Shown: positions 5,651 through 5,930 of the stretch, one piece after another
Numbering within the stretch: the first letter of the stretch is position 1
Layout of the letters: every line of letters begins with the position of its first letter
Source of the DNA: DASTGO01 sp035719045
GTDB taxonomy: Bacteria > Actinomycetota > Actinomycetes > Actinomycetales > Kineosporiaceae
Direction of reading: 5' to 3'
DNA: 5,930 nucleotides
Assembly (NCBI GenBank): GCA_035719045.1
Contig: DASTGO010000350.1
Location: 1 to 5,930 of the forward strand
The notes under the pieces: generated by a model
Seen by the model: the letters and a program-made list of their open reading frames with translations, nothing else
What the model was told of the DNA's origin: nothing
The model's database searches: none
Made by a program: the position numbers and the translations under genes

Positions 5651-5701
5651 AACGGGTCAGCGGCGGCAACGGGTCAGCGGCGGGAACGGGTCAGCAGCGG
5701 C
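5651..5701. repeat. Three tandem copies of a 17-bp direct repeat
   Basis: The unit AACGGGTCAGCGGCGG plus one base is repeated at 5651-5667, 5668-5684 and 5685-5701. The third copy differs by one internal base, and the last base varies. The 17-base period is not a multiple of three, so it is not coding repeat. It sits 93-143 bases upstream of the aminotransferase ATG and 56 bases past the stop of the right-edge gene. It could be a repeated regulator site or a simple slippage product. Confidence 0.8.
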
Positions 5702-5756
5702 CGACATGGGCGGCCACGACACCGAGGGCTTCCTCGTCCGGTGGCCTCGCCGCGGC

Positions 5757-5930
5757 TCAGCCGGGCGACCGGGGAACCGGCGGCAGATCCCGCAGGGCCC
5801 GGGCCTGTCGCACCATGGCCATCGCCAGCAGGTCCTCCACCGGCCGGGCACCCGGCAGCGGGGTGAGCCGGGCCGGGCGGACCGGCTGAGGCAGGGCGGC
5901 CACCCGGCGGGACAGCGCCTGCAGATCACG
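5757..5930 (-). CDS. C-terminal part of an unrecognised protein, cut by the right edge
   Basis: On the minus strand this frame enters from the right edge and runs 57 codons to a TGA at 5759-5757. About 50 of the 57 codons end in G or C, as in the certain genes, and no other frame here has that bias. The visible tail has Arg- and Pro-rich segments around one likely helix (VEDLLAMAMVRQARALRDL, residues 31-49 of the fragment) and ends PVPRSPG. There is no membrane segment or known motif, and I do not recognise the family. It points the same way as the aminotransferase, but 198 bases with repeats and dyads separate them, so a shared operon is doubtful. Confidence 0.55.
   Translation of the reverse strand, partial: RDLQALSRRVAALPQPVRPARLTPLPGARPVEDLLAMAMVRQARALRDLPPVPRSPG

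Overview
The window is very GC-rich, its clear genes have about 80-90% G/C at third codon positions, and its predicted promoters and terminators lack AT-rich tracts. This fits a high-GC actinomycete (Actinomycetota; a Pseudonocardiales-like host is a guess from protein style, not shown). Four complete protein genes are clear, and two further genes are cut by the window edges.

Layout: 1-156 holds the start of a minus-strand gene that runs off the left edge. 157-882 is a long gene-poor stretch. Its middle (about 480-700) is less GC-biased than its surroundings. It carries a 13-bp perfect stem-loop, a nested two-tier inverted repeat, an 8-bp stem-loop and a 15-bp tandem repeat. 883-2169 (minus) is purD, the second step of de novo purine synthesis. 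2344-2769 (minus) is a small SRPBCC (START-like) ligand-binding protein. Divergent from it, about 2898-4058 (plus) is a six-helix FUSC/aromatic-acid-exporter-type membrane protein. It converges, with a 39-nt gap, on 4098-5558 (minus), a class III PLP-dependent aminotransferase. Upstream of the aminotransferase are two dyad elements and a three-copy 17-bp direct repeat. 5757-5930 (minus) is the C-terminal end of another gene.

The genes do not form an evident single pathway. purD is housekeeping, the SRPBCC and FUSC genes share a divergent intergenic region, and the aminotransferase seems to have its own regulated promoter. I see no new protein machinery. The signals worth a second look are non-coding: the structured 327-832 stretch and the symmetric elements in front of the aminotransferase. 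No tRNA, rRNA, CRISPR array, insertion sequence or origin was recognised.
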